Assembly: GCF_003287935.1 (NCBI RefSeq)
Contig: NZ_CP030287.1
Coordinates: 1,302,001-1,366,000, forward strand
Reading direction: 5' to 3'
DNA: 64,000 nucleotides
Source: Streptomyces sp. ICC1
GTDB lineage: Bacteria > Actinomycetota > Actinomycetes > Streptomycetales > Streptomycetaceae
Both the position numbers and the translations under genes were made by a program. The notes below the pieces were generated by a model. The model saw only the letters and a program-made list of their open reading frames with translations, was not told where the DNA came from and did not search any database. Below, piece by piece: positions 23,520-34,609 of this stretch. How positions within the stretch are numbered: position 1 is the stretch's first letter; every line of letters begins with the position of its first letter.

Positions 23520-24642
23520 GAGATGCTCACCAGTTCCCTGCAGAGGTCGTTGGTCGGGCCCATGAGGGCGACGGCACGGGCGTCACGGCCGTACCGGTTG
23601 AGCGGGTGGCCTTCGACGTAGCCGGCCGAGCTGAGGATCTGCTCCACCTCGGAGACGACCCGGTCGGCGGCGGAGGAGGCGAACAGCTTGGAGTGCAGCG
23701 TGGCCATGCCCGGATCGGCCGCGTCGCGCCGGCCCGCCCGCTCCACGACCGCGCGGGCCGCCTCGACCTGTGTGGTGAGGTCGACCAGCCGGTAGCGCAC
23801 GGACTGGTGGACGTGCAGGCCGCGCTTGCGCGCGTGCTCGTGGGCGCAGTCCAGGGCTGCCTGGGCCAGGCCCACCGCGACCGCGCCGAGCGTGGCGCCG
23901 CTCTCGCGCACCCGGGCGATGACGGAGGCCGCCACGCCCTCGGCGCCGAGCCGGTCCGTGTCGGTGAGGCGGCAGTCGCGCAGGTCGACGAAGCCGGTGG
24001 CGGAGCCGCGCATGCCGGCCAGCCGCATCGAGGTGTCCGGGATCAGGCCCGGGTTGTCCCCGCGGACCAGGAAGAAGGTCTGCCCGGCGGCTCCGTAGCC
24101 CGTGTCGCTCCCGGCCGCCGGCTCGTCCGTGCCGGTCTGGGCGAGGACGAGGTAGACGTCGGCGAGCCCGGCGCTGGTCGTGAACGCCTTGGCGCCGTCC
24201 AGCACCCAGCCGCCCGCGTCGGTCCGGCGGCCGCGCGTGGCCAGGTTCTTCTTGTTGGCGCCCGCGCCCGTCTCGCTCCACGCGGAGGCGGCGAGCCACT
24301 CGCCGGAGGCCAGCTTGGGCAGCAGCTCGCGGTGCTGCGCCGGAGTTCCCTGCTCGACGATCCGGCTGCTGACCGCGAAGTGCTGGAAGAGCATGATCGA
24401 GGCGGAGCCGTTGACGGCGGCCACCTGCTCGACGCAGCGGTTCAGGTCCACCGGGCCGGCGCCCGCGCCGCCGAACTCGCGCGGGACGGCGAGGCCGAGC
24501 AGCCGGCTCTCGCGCAGTACGGCGACGGCGTCCCGGTCGGGTTCGCCCGTACGGTCCGCGGCCACGGCGCACCGCTCCAGGGCGGCCCGCACCTCGGGGT
24601 CGAGCGCGGCGACGGAGAACCGCACGTCCGCGCCCGCGGTGT

Positions 24643-24664
<22 letters not shown>
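23507..24664 (-). CDS. acyl-CoA-dehydrogenase-fold flavoprotein, possibly a monooxygenase
   Basis: 385 residues. The fold is clear: RESRLLGLAVPREFGGAGAG, SAWSETGAGANKKNLATRG (FAD-binding segment, normally TEPxAGSD), GWVLDGAKAFTTSAGLADVY and the C-terminal EQILSSAGYVEGHPLNRYGR. At the end, where dehydrogenases have GxxxEYPxxRxxRDxxxxxIxEGT, this protein reads GYVEGHPLNRYGRDARAVALMGPT: by eye the catalytic Glu is offset and the EGT motif is lost. With a flavin reductase in the same operon, a group D flavin monooxygenase role is as likely as a dehydrogenase. Overlaps its neighbours by 13 and 22 bases. Confidence 0.75.
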
Positions 24665-25754
<1,090 letters not shown>

Positions 25755-25758
<4 letters not shown>

Positions 25759-27593
25759 TGCGCCCCCCGCGGGGCCGCGGCCGCGGCCGCGTTCGGGGCG
25801 GTCGGGCCGAAGAACTGGGAGCGCCACATCTGGTGGGACATCAGCGCCCACAGCGCCAGGGAGGCGCCGTCGGACGGACGGGCCGCCTGCTCCTCGAAGA
25901 GGCCGGAGACGACCTCGGGGCGGATCCGGCCGTCGGCGCGCAGCGCGGACTCGGACAGCGCGTCGCGGGCCACGTCCCACAGGGCCTGCCCGGGGCGGAG
26001 CATCGCGTTGATGGGCAGGGTGAACGGCTGCTTGGGGCGGTTCAGGACGCTGTCCGGGACCAGCCCGCGGGCGGCGGCGTACAGGGCGCGCTTGACGCCG
26101 CCCGCCGAGGAGGTGTCGATCTTCTGGGCGTCGGTGAGGGTGGTGGCGAAGCGCACCACGTCCGGCTGGCAGAAGGGCAGCCGGGCCTCGACCGAGCTGG
26201 CCATCGACAGGTGGTCCACGCGGCGCAGGTGGTACGAGGGCAGGCGGTACTCCTGCTCGATGGCGCAGATCCGGCGCATCCGGGTGCCCGCGCCGTTCTC
26301 CAGGGTCTCGGTCAGGCCGGCGGGCAGGGCCGGACCGTGGGCCCGTACGGCCGCCGTGTACTCGTCCGTGTAGAGGCGCTCGCGCAGGGCGCGCGGGACC
26401 GCGGAGAGGTGGTCGAGGTAGTCCTGGACCCAGCCGAGCCCGCCGGGGGCGGCCATCGCCTGCGTCATGCGGGCGTAGCCGCCGAAGAGCTCGTCGGCCG
26501 CGTCGCCGGTGAGGGCCACCTTGAAGCCCGCGTCGCGCACCGCGCGGAACAGCGAGAACGTGGACAGGGTGATCGGGTCGGCGTTCGGCTGGCCCAGGTG
26601 CCACACCACGTCCGCGAGCAGGTCGGGGAAGGTGGCGGGATCGACCTCCACCTGGTGGTGGACGGTGCCGGCCCGGCCCGCGACCTCGGCCGCGAAGGCC
26701 CGCTCGTCACCGGGCCAGTCGCCGGTGTAGGCGATGTTGAAGGTGTGCAGGTCGGCCGCGGAGCGGGCCGCGAGCACCGTGACGAGGCTGGAGTCGAGAC
26801 CGCCGGAGGTGATGGCGGCGACCGGCGCGTCGGCGATGAGCAGCCGCGAGACCTCCCTCGACAGCAGCTCGCGGAGCTCCTCGCCGGCCTGGTGCAGGCT
26901 GCGCGAGGGGTCCGCGACGGCCTCGGTGTGGCCGAGCGGGCGGGTGGTGATCCGCAGCCCGCCGCGCCGGCCGACCACGGCGGTGGCCGCGGGCGGCAGG
27001 ACCCGGATGCCGCGGAACATCGTCCGGTCGCCGAACGGGGTCTTGGAGACGAGGTAGGCGTCGAGCCCGAACTCGTCCTCCTCGGCCGTGACGTCGGCGA
27101 AGCCGAGCAGCGCCGGGATCTCCGAGGCGAAGCGGAACTGCCCGCCCCGCTCGTCCCAGGCGTAGTAGAGCGGCTTCATGCCCGAGCCGTCGGTGGCGAC
27201 GACCAGCTTGGGCTCCTCGCGCAGGTCCATCACGGCGACGGAGTACATGCCGTCGAGCTGCTCGGCGAAGCGCTCGCCGTACTCGAGGTACAGGGCGGGC
27301 AGCACGGAGCCGTCGCAGCGGTCCGGGATGAGGTGGCCGCGCGCCTCCAGGCGGGCGGCCAGCTCGCGGTGGTTGTACAGCTCGCCGTTGAAGACGACCG
27401 TGACGGCGCCCAGCCGGTACGGCTGCCCGCCCCCCTCGGGGTCGATGATCGAGAGCCGGTTGTTGCCGAGCGCCCAGTCGGCGCGGCCGGTGTAGGTCTG
27501 GGCGTCGGGGCCGCCGTGGCGCAGCAGGGCGGCGACGGTGCGCAGTTCCTGGTCGCTCGTACCGGCATTGAAGGATCCGTAGATGCGGCACAT
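25755..27593 (-). CDS. glutamine-dependent asparagine synthetase-like amidotransferase
   Basis: 612 residues, ATG at 27,593. N-terminal Ntn glutaminase: Cys2 (MCRIYGSFN), RHGGPDAQ at 26-33, FNGELYN at 68-74. C-terminal ATP-pyrophosphatase: SGGLDSS at 263-269, LTGDAADELFGGYARM, ASSVEARLPFC. All catalytic parts are present, so it should use glutamine and ATP to adenylate a carboxylate and form a primary amide. The intact Cys2 argues against the beta-lactam synthetase branch, which lost it. It starts five bases after the bicupin stop, and its stop overlaps the PrpF start. Confidence 0.9.
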
Positions 27594-27598
27594 GTCGG

Positions 27599-28408
27599 TC
27601 AGACCACCTGGGAGGAGACGCCGGCTGCGGCGTAGAGGGCAGGGTCGAAGGGGGCCGGGCCGCCGCAGGTCACGAAGCGGCGGGCGTCCGGGCCCGTGTG
27701 GGGGTTGCGGGCGCCGTGCAGCACGCCCGGGGCCGCGAACAGCACGTCGCCGGCCTCGACGTCGATCCAGCGGTCGACGAGGTACATCTGGCCGATGCCC
27801 TCGAAGGCGATGAACGCCTCGTCGCTGTGGGTGTGCAGGTGCACGTTGAAGGTCTCGCCGGGCTGCTGGATCCCGCAGTGCAGGCACAGCTGGGCACTGC
27901 CGGCGCCGGGCCAGAAGACGAAGTTCATGGTGGCGCGCGGGGCCGCTTCCGGGTCGACCTCGCCGGTGCCCGCGAAGCCGCGCAGCTGGGTCTCGTCGTC
28001 CCACAGCGTGGAGAACACCTTCGGGTCGGTGCCCGGCGTGCGGCCCTCGGCCAGCGGGGTGCGCCACACGTACGCGGTCATGCCCTCCGGGCCGGCGCTC
28101 AGCGCCAGCTCCCGGCCGGTCGGCGCGTAGGCGGCGGAGGAGCGGTGCGCCTCGCGGCTCTCGGCGCCGACGGCGAGGCTGCCGGAGCCCGCGTAGACCA
28201 CCACGGTGTTCTCCTCGGCCGCGCTGGCCTCCGGGCTCCACACGGCGCCCGGGGCGACCCGTACGACGTGCAGGGTCACGCAGGGCGCGCCCGCGGCCGG
28301 GCTCACCGGGGTGGCGACCTCGGTCCCGGAACCGTCGGGAACGGGCTCGAACTCGAATTCGTGGGAGGTGATGATCCGGGCACTGCCGAGGTGGCTGAAA
28401 GTCTTCAT
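27599..28408 (-). CDS. bicupin protein
   Basis: 269 residues, first gene of the leftward operon. Two beta-barrel cupin halves: the first (about residues 40-120) has an incomplete motif, the second has FNVHLHTHSDEAFIAFEG and GDVLFAAPGVLHGARNP, giving a His-rich metal site (HxHxHxxE...H). Cupins of this kind act as metal-dependent oxygenases, isomerases or epimerases. The start ATG is 159 bases from the divergent SARP start, and the intervening DNA holds the heptamer repeats. Substrate unknown. Confidence 0.75.
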   Translation of the reverse strand: MKTFSHLGSARIITSHEFEFEPVPDGSGTEVATPVSPAAGAPCVTLHVVRVAPGAVWSPEASAAEENTVVVYAGSGSLAVGAESREAHRSSAAYAPTGRELALSAGPEGMTAYVWRTPLAEGRTPGTDPKVFSTLWDDETQLRGFAGTGEVDPEAAPRATMNFVFWPGAGSAQLCLHCGIQQPGETFNVHLHTHSDEAFIAFEGIGQMYLVDRWIDVEAGDVLFAAPGVLHGARNPHTGPDARRFVTCGGPAPFDPALYAAAGVSSQVV

Positions 28409-28459
28409 TGGGGGCTCCGTCTGTACGCACTCCTGCTGGCCCGTGAAGCTTCCGTTTCG

Positions 28460-28506
28460 GGGTTCCCGATCACCTCCCGGAGCGGTACCGCCCGATCCGG
28501 GAACCC
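28460..28506. promoter_or_regulatory. SARP-type heptamer repeats and palindrome in the divergent promoter
   Basis: GGTTCCC (28,461-28,467), ACCTCCC (28,472-28,478) and CGGTACC (28,483-28,489) are spaced by 11 bases, the geometry of SARP (OmpR-like) operators. GGGTTCCCG (28,460-28,468) also recurs inverted as CGGGAACCC (28,498-28,506), so the site can face both the SARP and the bicupin operon. TACGCT at 28,509-28,514 is a possible -10 for the SARP gene. Confidence 0.55.
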
Positions 28507-28567
28507 TTTACGCTCTTTCTCAGCGGGGCCTCTACCTGGGGTTTTGCGAGTACGACAGGTGGGGAAC

Positions 28568-31540
28568 ATGGCGGATCGGTCCGATACCAGGGTGAGGTTC
28601 AACGTCCTTGGCTCGCTGGAGGGTTGGTCCGGCGGGAACAGGCTGAGACTCGGCGGTCCCATCCAGGAACGGGTGCTCGTCACTTTGCTTCTGGAACCGG
28701 GTCGTGTCGTGCCCGTCACCCGCCTGGTGGAAGCCGCCTGGGAGGACGAACCGCCCGCAACCGCCTCACACCAGATCCGCAAGGCCGTCGCCGACCTCCG
28801 CCAGCGGATCCCGGGCGGAAGCGACCTGATCGCCACCGACGGACCCGGCTACCGGGCCGTCCTCGAAGACGGGCAGCTCGACCTCTCCGCGTTCCTGCTG
28901 CACACCCAGCGGGCCCGCGAGGCACTGGCCGGCGGCCGCGCGGCGGACGCCGAGGCCGAGCTGCGCGCCGCACTGGCGCTGTGGCGGGGTCCCGTACTGT
29001 CCGGCGCCGGCGGCCCCGTCGTCGAATCCGCCTCCACCGCCCTGGAGGAGCGCCGGCTGACCGCCGCCGAACAGCTCTTCCAGCTCCGCCTGGAACACGG
29101 CGAGAGCTCCGAGCTCGTCGGCGACCTGCGCGAGCTCGTCGCCGCCCATCCGCTGCGCGAGAACCTGCGCGGCCACCTGATGCTGGCCCTGTACCGCTCG
29201 GGCCGGCAGGCCGAGGCCCTGGAGGAGTTCGGCCGGGTGCGCGAGCTCCTCGTCGAGGAGCTCGGCGTCGATCCCGGCCCGCGGCTCGGCCGGCTCCACG
29301 AGGACATCCTGCGCGACAGCCCGGAACTCGCCGCGCCCTGCACCCTCCCGTACGACCTCGCCGACTTCACCGGCCGCGACCGGGAACTGGCCGACCTGCT
29401 GGCCGCCGCCGGGGACGGGGACGAGACCGGCACCCGGATCGTCGCCGTCGACGGCATGGGCGGCACCGGCAAGACCTCGCTCGCGGTCCGCGCCGCGCAC
29501 CGGCTGGCCGAGCGGTTCCCGGACGGCCAGCTCCACGTGGACCTGCGCGGCTACACCCCGGGCGAGCAGCCGCTGCGGCCCGGAACGGTCATCGCCGGCC
29601 TCCTGCGCACCCTCGGGGTGCCGGGCGAGCGGATCCCCGAGGACCCCGCCGGGCGGGCCGCCCTGTGGCGGGCCACCCTGGTCGGCCGCCGGCTGCTGCT
29701 CCTCTTCGACAACGCCTCCGACGCCGCCCAGGTCCGCCCGCTGCTGCCCGCTTCGCCCGGCTGCCTGGTCCTGGTCACCAGCCGGGCGAGGCTGGTCGAG
29801 CTGGACGGGGCCGAGTGGATCTCCATCGGCGTGATGTCGCCCGCGGACAGCCTCGCGCTGATCACCGAGACCCTGGGCGCCGAGCGCACCGAGCGCGAGC
29901 CGGAGGCGGCCCGGGCGCTCGCCGCGCTGTGCGGGCACCTGCCGCTGGCCCTGCGCATCGCCACGGCCAGACTGCGCAACCGCTCCCGGTGGACCGTGCG
30001 GCACCTCGTGGACCGGCTCGGCGACGAGACCCGGCTGCTGGACGAGCTGAGCTCGGGCGAGCGGAGCGTGGCGGCCACGCTGCGGCTCTCGTACCAGGCG
30101 ATGGACGAGGACCACCGCACGGCCTTCCGGCTGCTGGGCCTGCACCCGGGCGCGGAGATCGACGTCCACTCGGCGGCGGCCCTGCTGGCCGTGCACACCC
30201 GCGAAGCGGAGGACCTCCTGGAGGACCTCCTCGACATGCACCTGGTCCAGCAGCCCGAGCTGGGCTACTACGCCTTCCACGACCTGGTGCGCAGCTTCGC
30301 GCAGAGCCTGCGCAACACGGAGACGGCCGTGGACGACACGGCGGCGGTGGAGCGGCTGCTGGACTACTTCTACACGGCGACGGAGGCGGCGTGCGGGGTG
30401 CTGTTCCCCGCACGCTCGCCCTACGAGACGGGCCTGACGGGCTCGGCGGCGACCCTGCCCGCGCTCGGGGACGCCGACCCGGCCACCGCCTGGTTCGACC
30501 GCGAGGCCGCCGCGCTGATCGCCGCGGTGACGGCCGCCGAAGCCGGGGGCTTCCCCCGGCACGCCGTGTGGCTCGCCCGCAACCTGATGTTCTTCCTCAA
30601 CATGCGGACGTACACCGAGCAGTACCTACAGGTCGGCAAGGTCGCGGCGGCCGCGGCCCGGCGGCTCAAAGACGCGAGGGCGCTGCGGCTGAGCCTGACC
30701 AACCAGGTCACCGCCCTGTGGAAGCTCGGCCGCTTCCGCGAGGGCATCGCCGTCGCGGAAGAGGCGCTGGAACTGGCCCACGCGCAGGGCGAGCGGCTCG
30801 GCGAGGGCGCCGGCCTGGAGGCCCTCGGCCTGCTGCTGAGCTGCCTCGGGGAGTTCACCGAGGCCGTGCGCCACCAGGAGGAGGCCGTCGCGGTGTTCCG
30901 CGAGACCGGGGCCGTCCAGGCGGAGATCCACGTCCTGTGCTCGCTGAGCACCACCTACTCCTGCCTCGGGCGGGGCGAGGAAGCCGCCCTGGCGGCGGAA
31001 AGGGCCGTGGACCTCGCCCGCGGGATCGGCATCCTCGGCGACGAGGTCATGGTGTTGAACGACCTGGCGAGCGCGTACCTGGACCTGGGCCGGTTCGCGG
31101 AGGCGGAGACCTGCCTGAAGGAGGCGATGGCGCTCGTCGAGGTCTCGCGCAGGCCCGACGACTTCGCGATGACCCGGGTCCTCATGGCCGCCGTCCAGCA
31201 GCACTTCGGCCTGGCCGAGGACGCGCGCGCCTGCGAGGAGGAGGCGCTGGAACTGCTCCGGCGCCGGCCCACCCTGGCCCGCCAGACGGTCGTCGAGCGG
31301 CGGATCGGCAACCTCCGGCTGGCGCGCGGCGAGCACGCCCAGGCCCTGGAGTTCTACGCGAGCGCGCTCGGGCGCGCGGCCGCGGCCGAGTACCGGATGG
31401 AGGAGGCCCGTGCGCTGGCCGGGATCGCCCGGGCCGCGCAGGCGCTGGGCGACACGGCGAGGGCGGACGGGAGCCGGGCCCGCGCCGTCGGACTGTTCAC
31501 CGCGATGGGGGTGCCCCCGGGCGCCCGCTGCCCGCTCTGA
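28568..31540 (+). CDS. SARP-family pathway regulator with NB-ARC and TPR domains (AfsR-type)
   Basis: 990 residues from ATG 28,568 (GGTGGGGAAC before it). Order: OmpR-like winged helix (about 8-95), bacterial transcriptional activator domain (about 100-250, ending ELGVDPGPRLGRLHEDIL), NB-ARC ATPase with P-loop DGMGGTGKTSLA at about 295-306 and LLLFDNASDA as Walker B, then TPR-like helical repeats from about 640 to the end. This is the AfsR class of cluster-situated activators. It sits between the two divergently regulated operons and should bind the 11-bp-spaced heptamers upstream of itself, the peptide gene and the FMN-reductase operon (inference). Confidence 0.9.
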   Translation: MADRSDTRVRFNVLGSLEGWSGGNRLRLGGPIQERVLVTLLLEPGRVVPVTRLVEAAWEDEPPATASHQIRKAVADLRQRIPGGSDLIATDGPGYRAVLEDGQLDLSAFLLHTQRAREALAGGRAADAEAELRAALALWRGPVLSGAGGPVVESASTALEERRLTAAEQLFQLRLEHGESSELVGDLRELVAAHPLRENLRGHLMLALYRSGRQAEALEEFGRVRELLVEELGVDPGPRLGRLHEDILRDSPELAAPCTLPYDLADFTGRDRELADLLAAAGDGDETGTRIVAVDGMGGTGKTSLAVRAAHRLAERFPDGQLHVDLRGYTPGEQPLRPGTVIAGLLRTLGVPGERIPEDPAGRAALWRATLVGRRLLLLFDNASDAAQVRPLLPASPGCLVLVTSRARLVELDGAEWISIGVMSPADSLALITETLGAERTEREPEAARALAALCGHLPLALRIATARLRNRSRWTVRHLVDRLGDETRLLDELSSGERSVAATLRLSYQAMDEDHRTAFRLLGLHPGAEIDVHSAAALLAVHTREAEDLLEDLLDMHLVQQPELGYYAFHDLVRSFAQSLRNTETAVDDTAAVERLLDYFYTATEAACGVLFPARSPYETGLTGSAATLPALGDADPATAWFDREAAALIAAVTAAEAGGFPRHAVWLARNLMFFLNMRTYTEQYLQVGKVAAAAARRLKDARALRLSLTNQVTALWKLGRFREGIAVAEEALELAHAQGERLGEGAGLEALGLLLSCLGEFTEAVRHQEEAVAVFRETGAVQAEIHVLCSLSTTYSCLGRGEEAALAAERAVDLARGIGILGDEVMVLNDLASAYLDLGRFAEAETCLKEAMALVEVSRRPDDFAMTRVLMAAVQQHFGLAEDARACEEEALELLRRRPTLARQTVVERRIGNLRLARGEHAQALEFYASALGRAAAAEYRMEEARALAGIARAAQALGDTARADGSRARAVGLFTAMGVPPGARCPL

Positions 31541-31567
31541 CACGAGGCACGAGGCACGAGGCACGAC
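31541..31567. repeat. short CACGAGG tandem repeat
   Basis: Three to four tandem copies of a 7-base unit right after the SARP stop codon, preceding the terminator. Confidence 0.6.
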
Positions 31568-31614
31568 GCGCGGCGGCGGCCCGCCCCTGGTCCGGGGGTG
31601 GGCCGCCGCCGCGC
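31568..31614. terminator. 20-bp hairpin terminator between convergent SARP and peptide genes
   Basis: Arms 31,568-31,587 and 31,595-31,614 are complementary over 20 pairs with one G-T wobble and a seven-base loop. It serves both convergent genes. Confidence 0.8.
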
Positions 31615-31641
31615 GTGGGCCCCAGGGGCCGGTGGTGCGTG

Positions 31642-31809
31642 TCAGAAGACGCGGGGGGAGATGACGGGGGCCGGGCTGCCCGGTCCGTGGTTGTCCGCCT
31701 GGACGTGGGGCTGGTCCGTGAAGTCCCAGCCCAGGTCGATCGTCGCGCCCAGTGCGGCCGTGAGCCCCAGTGCGATGCCCCCGACGATTCCGGCCAGCTT
31801 GCTGCGCAT
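31642..31809 (-). CDS. 55-residue secreted or membrane-anchored peptide
   Basis: ATG 31,809 with GGGGAAC upstream. N-terminal signal-like helix (MRSKLAGIVGGIALGLTAAL) followed by a short polar segment LGWDFTDQPHVQADNHGPGS and end APVISPRVF. No cysteine and no lipobox. A row of SARP-type heptamers lies 72-89 bases upstream of the start, so it appears to belong to the cluster regulon. It could be an exported accessory peptide, a signal, or a small immunity/transport partner; nothing in the sequence decides. Too small for family assignment. Confidence 0.55.
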   Translation of the reverse strand: MRSKLAGIVGGIALGLTAALGATIDLGWDFTDQPHVQADNHGPGSPAPVISPRVF

Positions 31810-31880
31810 GATTGTTCCCCGCCCCGTTGGTCTGTGCTGTCGTGCGTGCTGCGTTCGACAAGGGAGAGGTTCTCCGGAAC

Positions 31881-31909
31881 CGTTCCCCAACGGTTCCCAC
31901 TCCGATACC
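31881..31909. promoter_or_regulatory. SARP-type heptamer repeats upstream of the peptide gene
   Basis: CGTTCCC (31,881-31,887), GGTTCCC (31,892-31,898) and CGATACC (31,903-31,909) at exactly 11-base spacing. The first two share GTTCCC with the sites at 28,461 and 39,997. Confidence 0.5.
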
Positions 31910-31997
31910 GACCTCGGACGCTACAGCGGGAACGGATCAAGAACCAGGCTCTGTCCGTTGGTTGAGCACGCGCCGTGCCCCCGCCCCGGGCATTGGC

Positions 31998-33260
31998 TCA
32001 ATCGATCACTATCTCTGACTCGAATCGCGCCCCCAGGGCCCGCAGCCTGCGCTCGCACACCTCCCGCGTCGGCGCCGACAGCACCGCCGCGGCCAGGAAG
32101 TCCGAGGAGATGGCCGCCTCGGCGAGGACCTCGCCCGGCTCCGCGAAGACCCCGTAGAACTCCACCCACGGCTCCTCCGGCGTGAGCGGAATGCCGCGCA
32201 CCGTGCCCGGCCGCTTCATCATCAGCACCTGCCCCGCCATGCGGACCGGCTCCAGCCGTTCCCACCCGGCCCCGTCACCGGCCTCCCGCAGGGCCGGCAT
32301 CCGCAGCCCCGTGTGCGCCCGCGACGCCAGCTCCACCGGGTGCACCCCGAAGACCGCCGTCAGCACGTCCCGGATGCGCGCGCCCGCCGGGCGGGCCGCG
32401 ACCTCGCAGACCACGAGCCGGTCGTCGGGCGTGTGGAACACCTCCGCGTGGAAGGCGAAGTCCGCCGGCCCGCCCAGCGCCGCCAGCGCCTCCTGCGCGA
32501 GCTCCAGCAGCCGCGGGGTCAGCGGGTCCGAGGGGTCCAGCGTGAGGTCCACCCGGGCGCCGCCGTCGGCCTGGAAGGAGGACAGGTCGTACTGGTACTG
32601 CGAGGGCCAGGCCATGACCGTGCGGCCGCCCGCGACCACCCCGTCCACGTGGCACATCGGGCCCGGGACGTACGCCTCCAGCAGCAGGTCCTCGCGGGGT
32701 CCGGTGCCGGGCGCGAAGTCCTCGGCGATCCGCTCCGCCAGCTCCTCCCCGGTCCGCACGATCCGCAGCCCGATGGAGCCGAAGCCGTCGCGTGCCTTGA
32801 AGACCAGCGGCAGGCCGTGCTCGGCGGCGAAGGCCCGTACCGCGTCCGCCGTCCCCGGCACGGTGTGCGGGGCCACCGCGATGCCCGCGTCGGCCAGCTT
32901 CCGCTTCATCAGGACCTTGTCCCGGAAGGGCAGCACCCCGGCGGGCAGCTGACCGGTCAGGCCGAACTTCTCGCGCAGCGCGGCCGCCCGGATCAGATCG
33001 GCCTCGTGGTGCGCGATGACATGGGTGACCCGGTACTCGTGGGCCAGGTCGCGGGCGAGACGGTCGATGAGCTCCTCGTCGTCGAAGGAGTCGACGAGCT
33101 CCAGGTGCCGGTAGCCGCCGGGGCCGTCCGGGACCCGCTCGCCGCCCGCCGCGATCTTGTCGCGGGCGGCGATCATCACCACGCCGCCGTCGAGCTCCGC
33201 GAGCCACCGGTCGTACGGGAAGGGGCCGAGCGGGAACCGGTGCAGTACGAGCGCGGTCAT
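31998..33260 (-). CDS. ATP-grasp ligase 1 of 3
   Basis: 420 residues, ATG overlapping the stop of ATP-grasp 2. ATP-grasp features: RDKVLMKRKLADAGIAVAPH, LVFKARDGFGSIGLRIV (ATP-binding Lys plus Gly loop), LLLEAYVPGPMCHVDGVV and VVCEVAARPAGARIRD (Mg-binding acidic/Asn-replacing end). Carboxylate-amine ligases of this group activate a carboxylate as acyl phosphate and join it to an amine. The N-terminal domain (FPLGPFPYDRWL, HHEADLIRAAALREKFGL) resembles the PurK-like preATP-grasp fold. Last of three tandem ligase genes, so probably one bond-forming step of three. Confidence 0.85.
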   Translation of the reverse strand: MTALVLHRFPLGPFPYDRWLAELDGGVVMIAARDKIAAGGERVPDGPGGYRHLELVDSFDDEELIDRLARDLAHEYRVTHVIAHHEADLIRAAALREKFGLTGQLPAGVLPFRDKVLMKRKLADAGIAVAPHTVPGTADAVRAFAAEHGLPLVFKARDGFGSIGLRIVRTGEELAERIAEDFAPGTGPREDLLLEAYVPGPMCHVDGVVAGGRTVMAWPSQYQYDLSSFQADGGARVDLTLDPSDPLTPRLLELAQEALAALGGPADFAFHAEVFHTPDDRLVVCEVAARPAGARIRDVLTAVFGVHPVELASRAHTGLRMPALREAGDGAGWERLEPVRMAGQVLMMKRPGTVRGIPLTPEEPWVEFYGVFAEPGEVLAEAAISSDFLAAAVLSAPTREVCERRLRALGARFESEIVID

Positions 33261-34609
33261 GCCGCCACCTCCATGTCGTCGTCGTGCGGGTCCGCGGCGA
33301 TGCCGTGATCGGCGGCGGGCGCGGTGTTCTCGTGTGCGGTCACGTCGATGCGGATCCCGCCGGTCAGCCGCTCGCAGAGCGCGATCGCGGCATCGGTGTC
33401 GGCCGCCGTGACGGCGGCGAAGCCGAGCCGGTCCCAGTTGTCCCGCAGCGGGCGGACCGTGTCGCCGGGGCGTACGGAGACCTCCACGGCTAGCACGTCG
33501 GCGCGGGCCGCGACCTCCGCGACGCCCGACACGGCGGTGACCGTCCCCGGGTCGCGCAGCACGAAGCGGGTGCAGGCCCCCGCGCGGGCCGCGGGGGGCC
33601 CGGCGAGTTCCTCGACCAGGCCCATCGGCCAGGCCACCCCGTACGCGATGAGGTCGATCCCGTACGCCGCCTCGACCAGCTCGTTGATGTGGCCGCCGCC
33701 GACCCGGTTGTGGGACTCGATGACGACGGGGCCGCGCGAGCCCAGGCGCAGCTCGGTGTGGCTGGGCCCGTCGCTCACGCCCATCGTGTCGAGGAACTCG
33801 GCCACCGCGGCGGTGACCCGGGCGTGCGCGTCCGGCGCGAGGCGCGCGGGCAGGGCGTGGCCCAGCTCCGCGAAGTGCGTGTCGTCGACGAGCTTCTCGG
33901 TCACCGCGACCACCACGTGGCGGCCGCCGAAGCTGAAGGCCTCCACGCTGAACTCGGGTCCGTCGAGGTAGGACTCCATCAGGAACTCGCGGACGGTGAA
34001 GAGGGTCGAGCCGCGGTCGGTGCGCCGGCCGCGCAGCTCCTCGATCCGCTCCCACACGGCGTCCAGGTCACCCGCGCCGGCGACCCGGATCAGGCCGAAG
34101 CTCGCGGTCGCGTCGGTGGGCTTGACGATGAAGGGGAAGCCCGCGCGTCCGCCGAAGTCCTCCAGGGAGGCCCGGTCGGTGACCCGGCCCCAGTGCATGG
34201 CCGACGTGCCGTGCTCGGCGAGGTGGCGCCGCATGAGGTGCTTGTCGCGCAGCCGGCGGCTCACCTCCGGGCGGGTGCCGGGGAAGCCGAAGTGCTCCCT
34301 CAGCCGGGCCGCGGTGTCCAGTCCGCCCTCGGTGAGGGAGACGACGGCGTCGAACCCCCAGACCTCGCGGGCGGCCTCGGCGAGCGGCCGCACGGTGGCC
34401 CAGTCGGTGTAGTCGACCATCAGGAGGGCGTCGGCGAGCCCGGTCTGGAAGGCGTTGATCTTGTCGGGGTGCTGGATCAGCACCACGCGCACACCCAGGG
34501 CCTTGGCGCGCTCCAGGTGCTGGTCCGTGCCGCCGACGAGCAGCATGGTCCGGTCCCGGGCGGCCGGGCCGGTCCCGGTGGTGTCGGCGGTCGGGTCGGC
34601 TGCGGTCAT
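33257..34609 (-). CDS. ATP-grasp ligase 2 of 3
   Basis: 450 residues. LRDKHLMRRHLAEHGTSAMH, FPFIVKPTDATASFGLIRV (ATP-binding Lys and Gly loop), MESYLDGPEFSVEAFSFGGR (family-typical EEYLxGPEFSVE block) and PVVIESHNRVGGGHINELVE (ExxNRxGG Mg2+/phosphate site). A complete ATP-grasp carboxylate-amine ligase by motif. The C-terminal about 100 residues carry an extra alpha/beta extension that may bind the acceptor. Stop-start overlaps on both sides (ATGA) show tight coupling to its two sister ligases. Confidence 0.88.
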   Translation of the reverse strand: MTAADPTADTTGTGPAARDRTMLLVGGTDQHLERAKALGVRVVLIQHPDKINAFQTGLADALLMVDYTDWATVRPLAEAAREVWGFDAVVSLTEGGLDTAARLREHFGFPGTRPEVSRRLRDKHLMRRHLAEHGTSAMHWGRVTDRASLEDFGGRAGFPFIVKPTDATASFGLIRVAGAGDLDAVWERIEELRGRRTDRGSTLFTVREFLMESYLDGPEFSVEAFSFGGRHVVVAVTEKLVDDTHFAELGHALPARLAPDAHARVTAAVAEFLDTMGVSDGPSHTELRLGSRGPVVIESHNRVGGGHINELVEAAYGIDLIAYGVAWPMGLVEELAGPPAARAGACTRFVLRDPGTVTAVSGVAEVAARADVLAVEVSVRPGDTVRPLRDNWDRLGFAAVTAADTDAAIALCERLTGGIRIDVTAHENTAPAADHGIAADPHDDDMEVAA

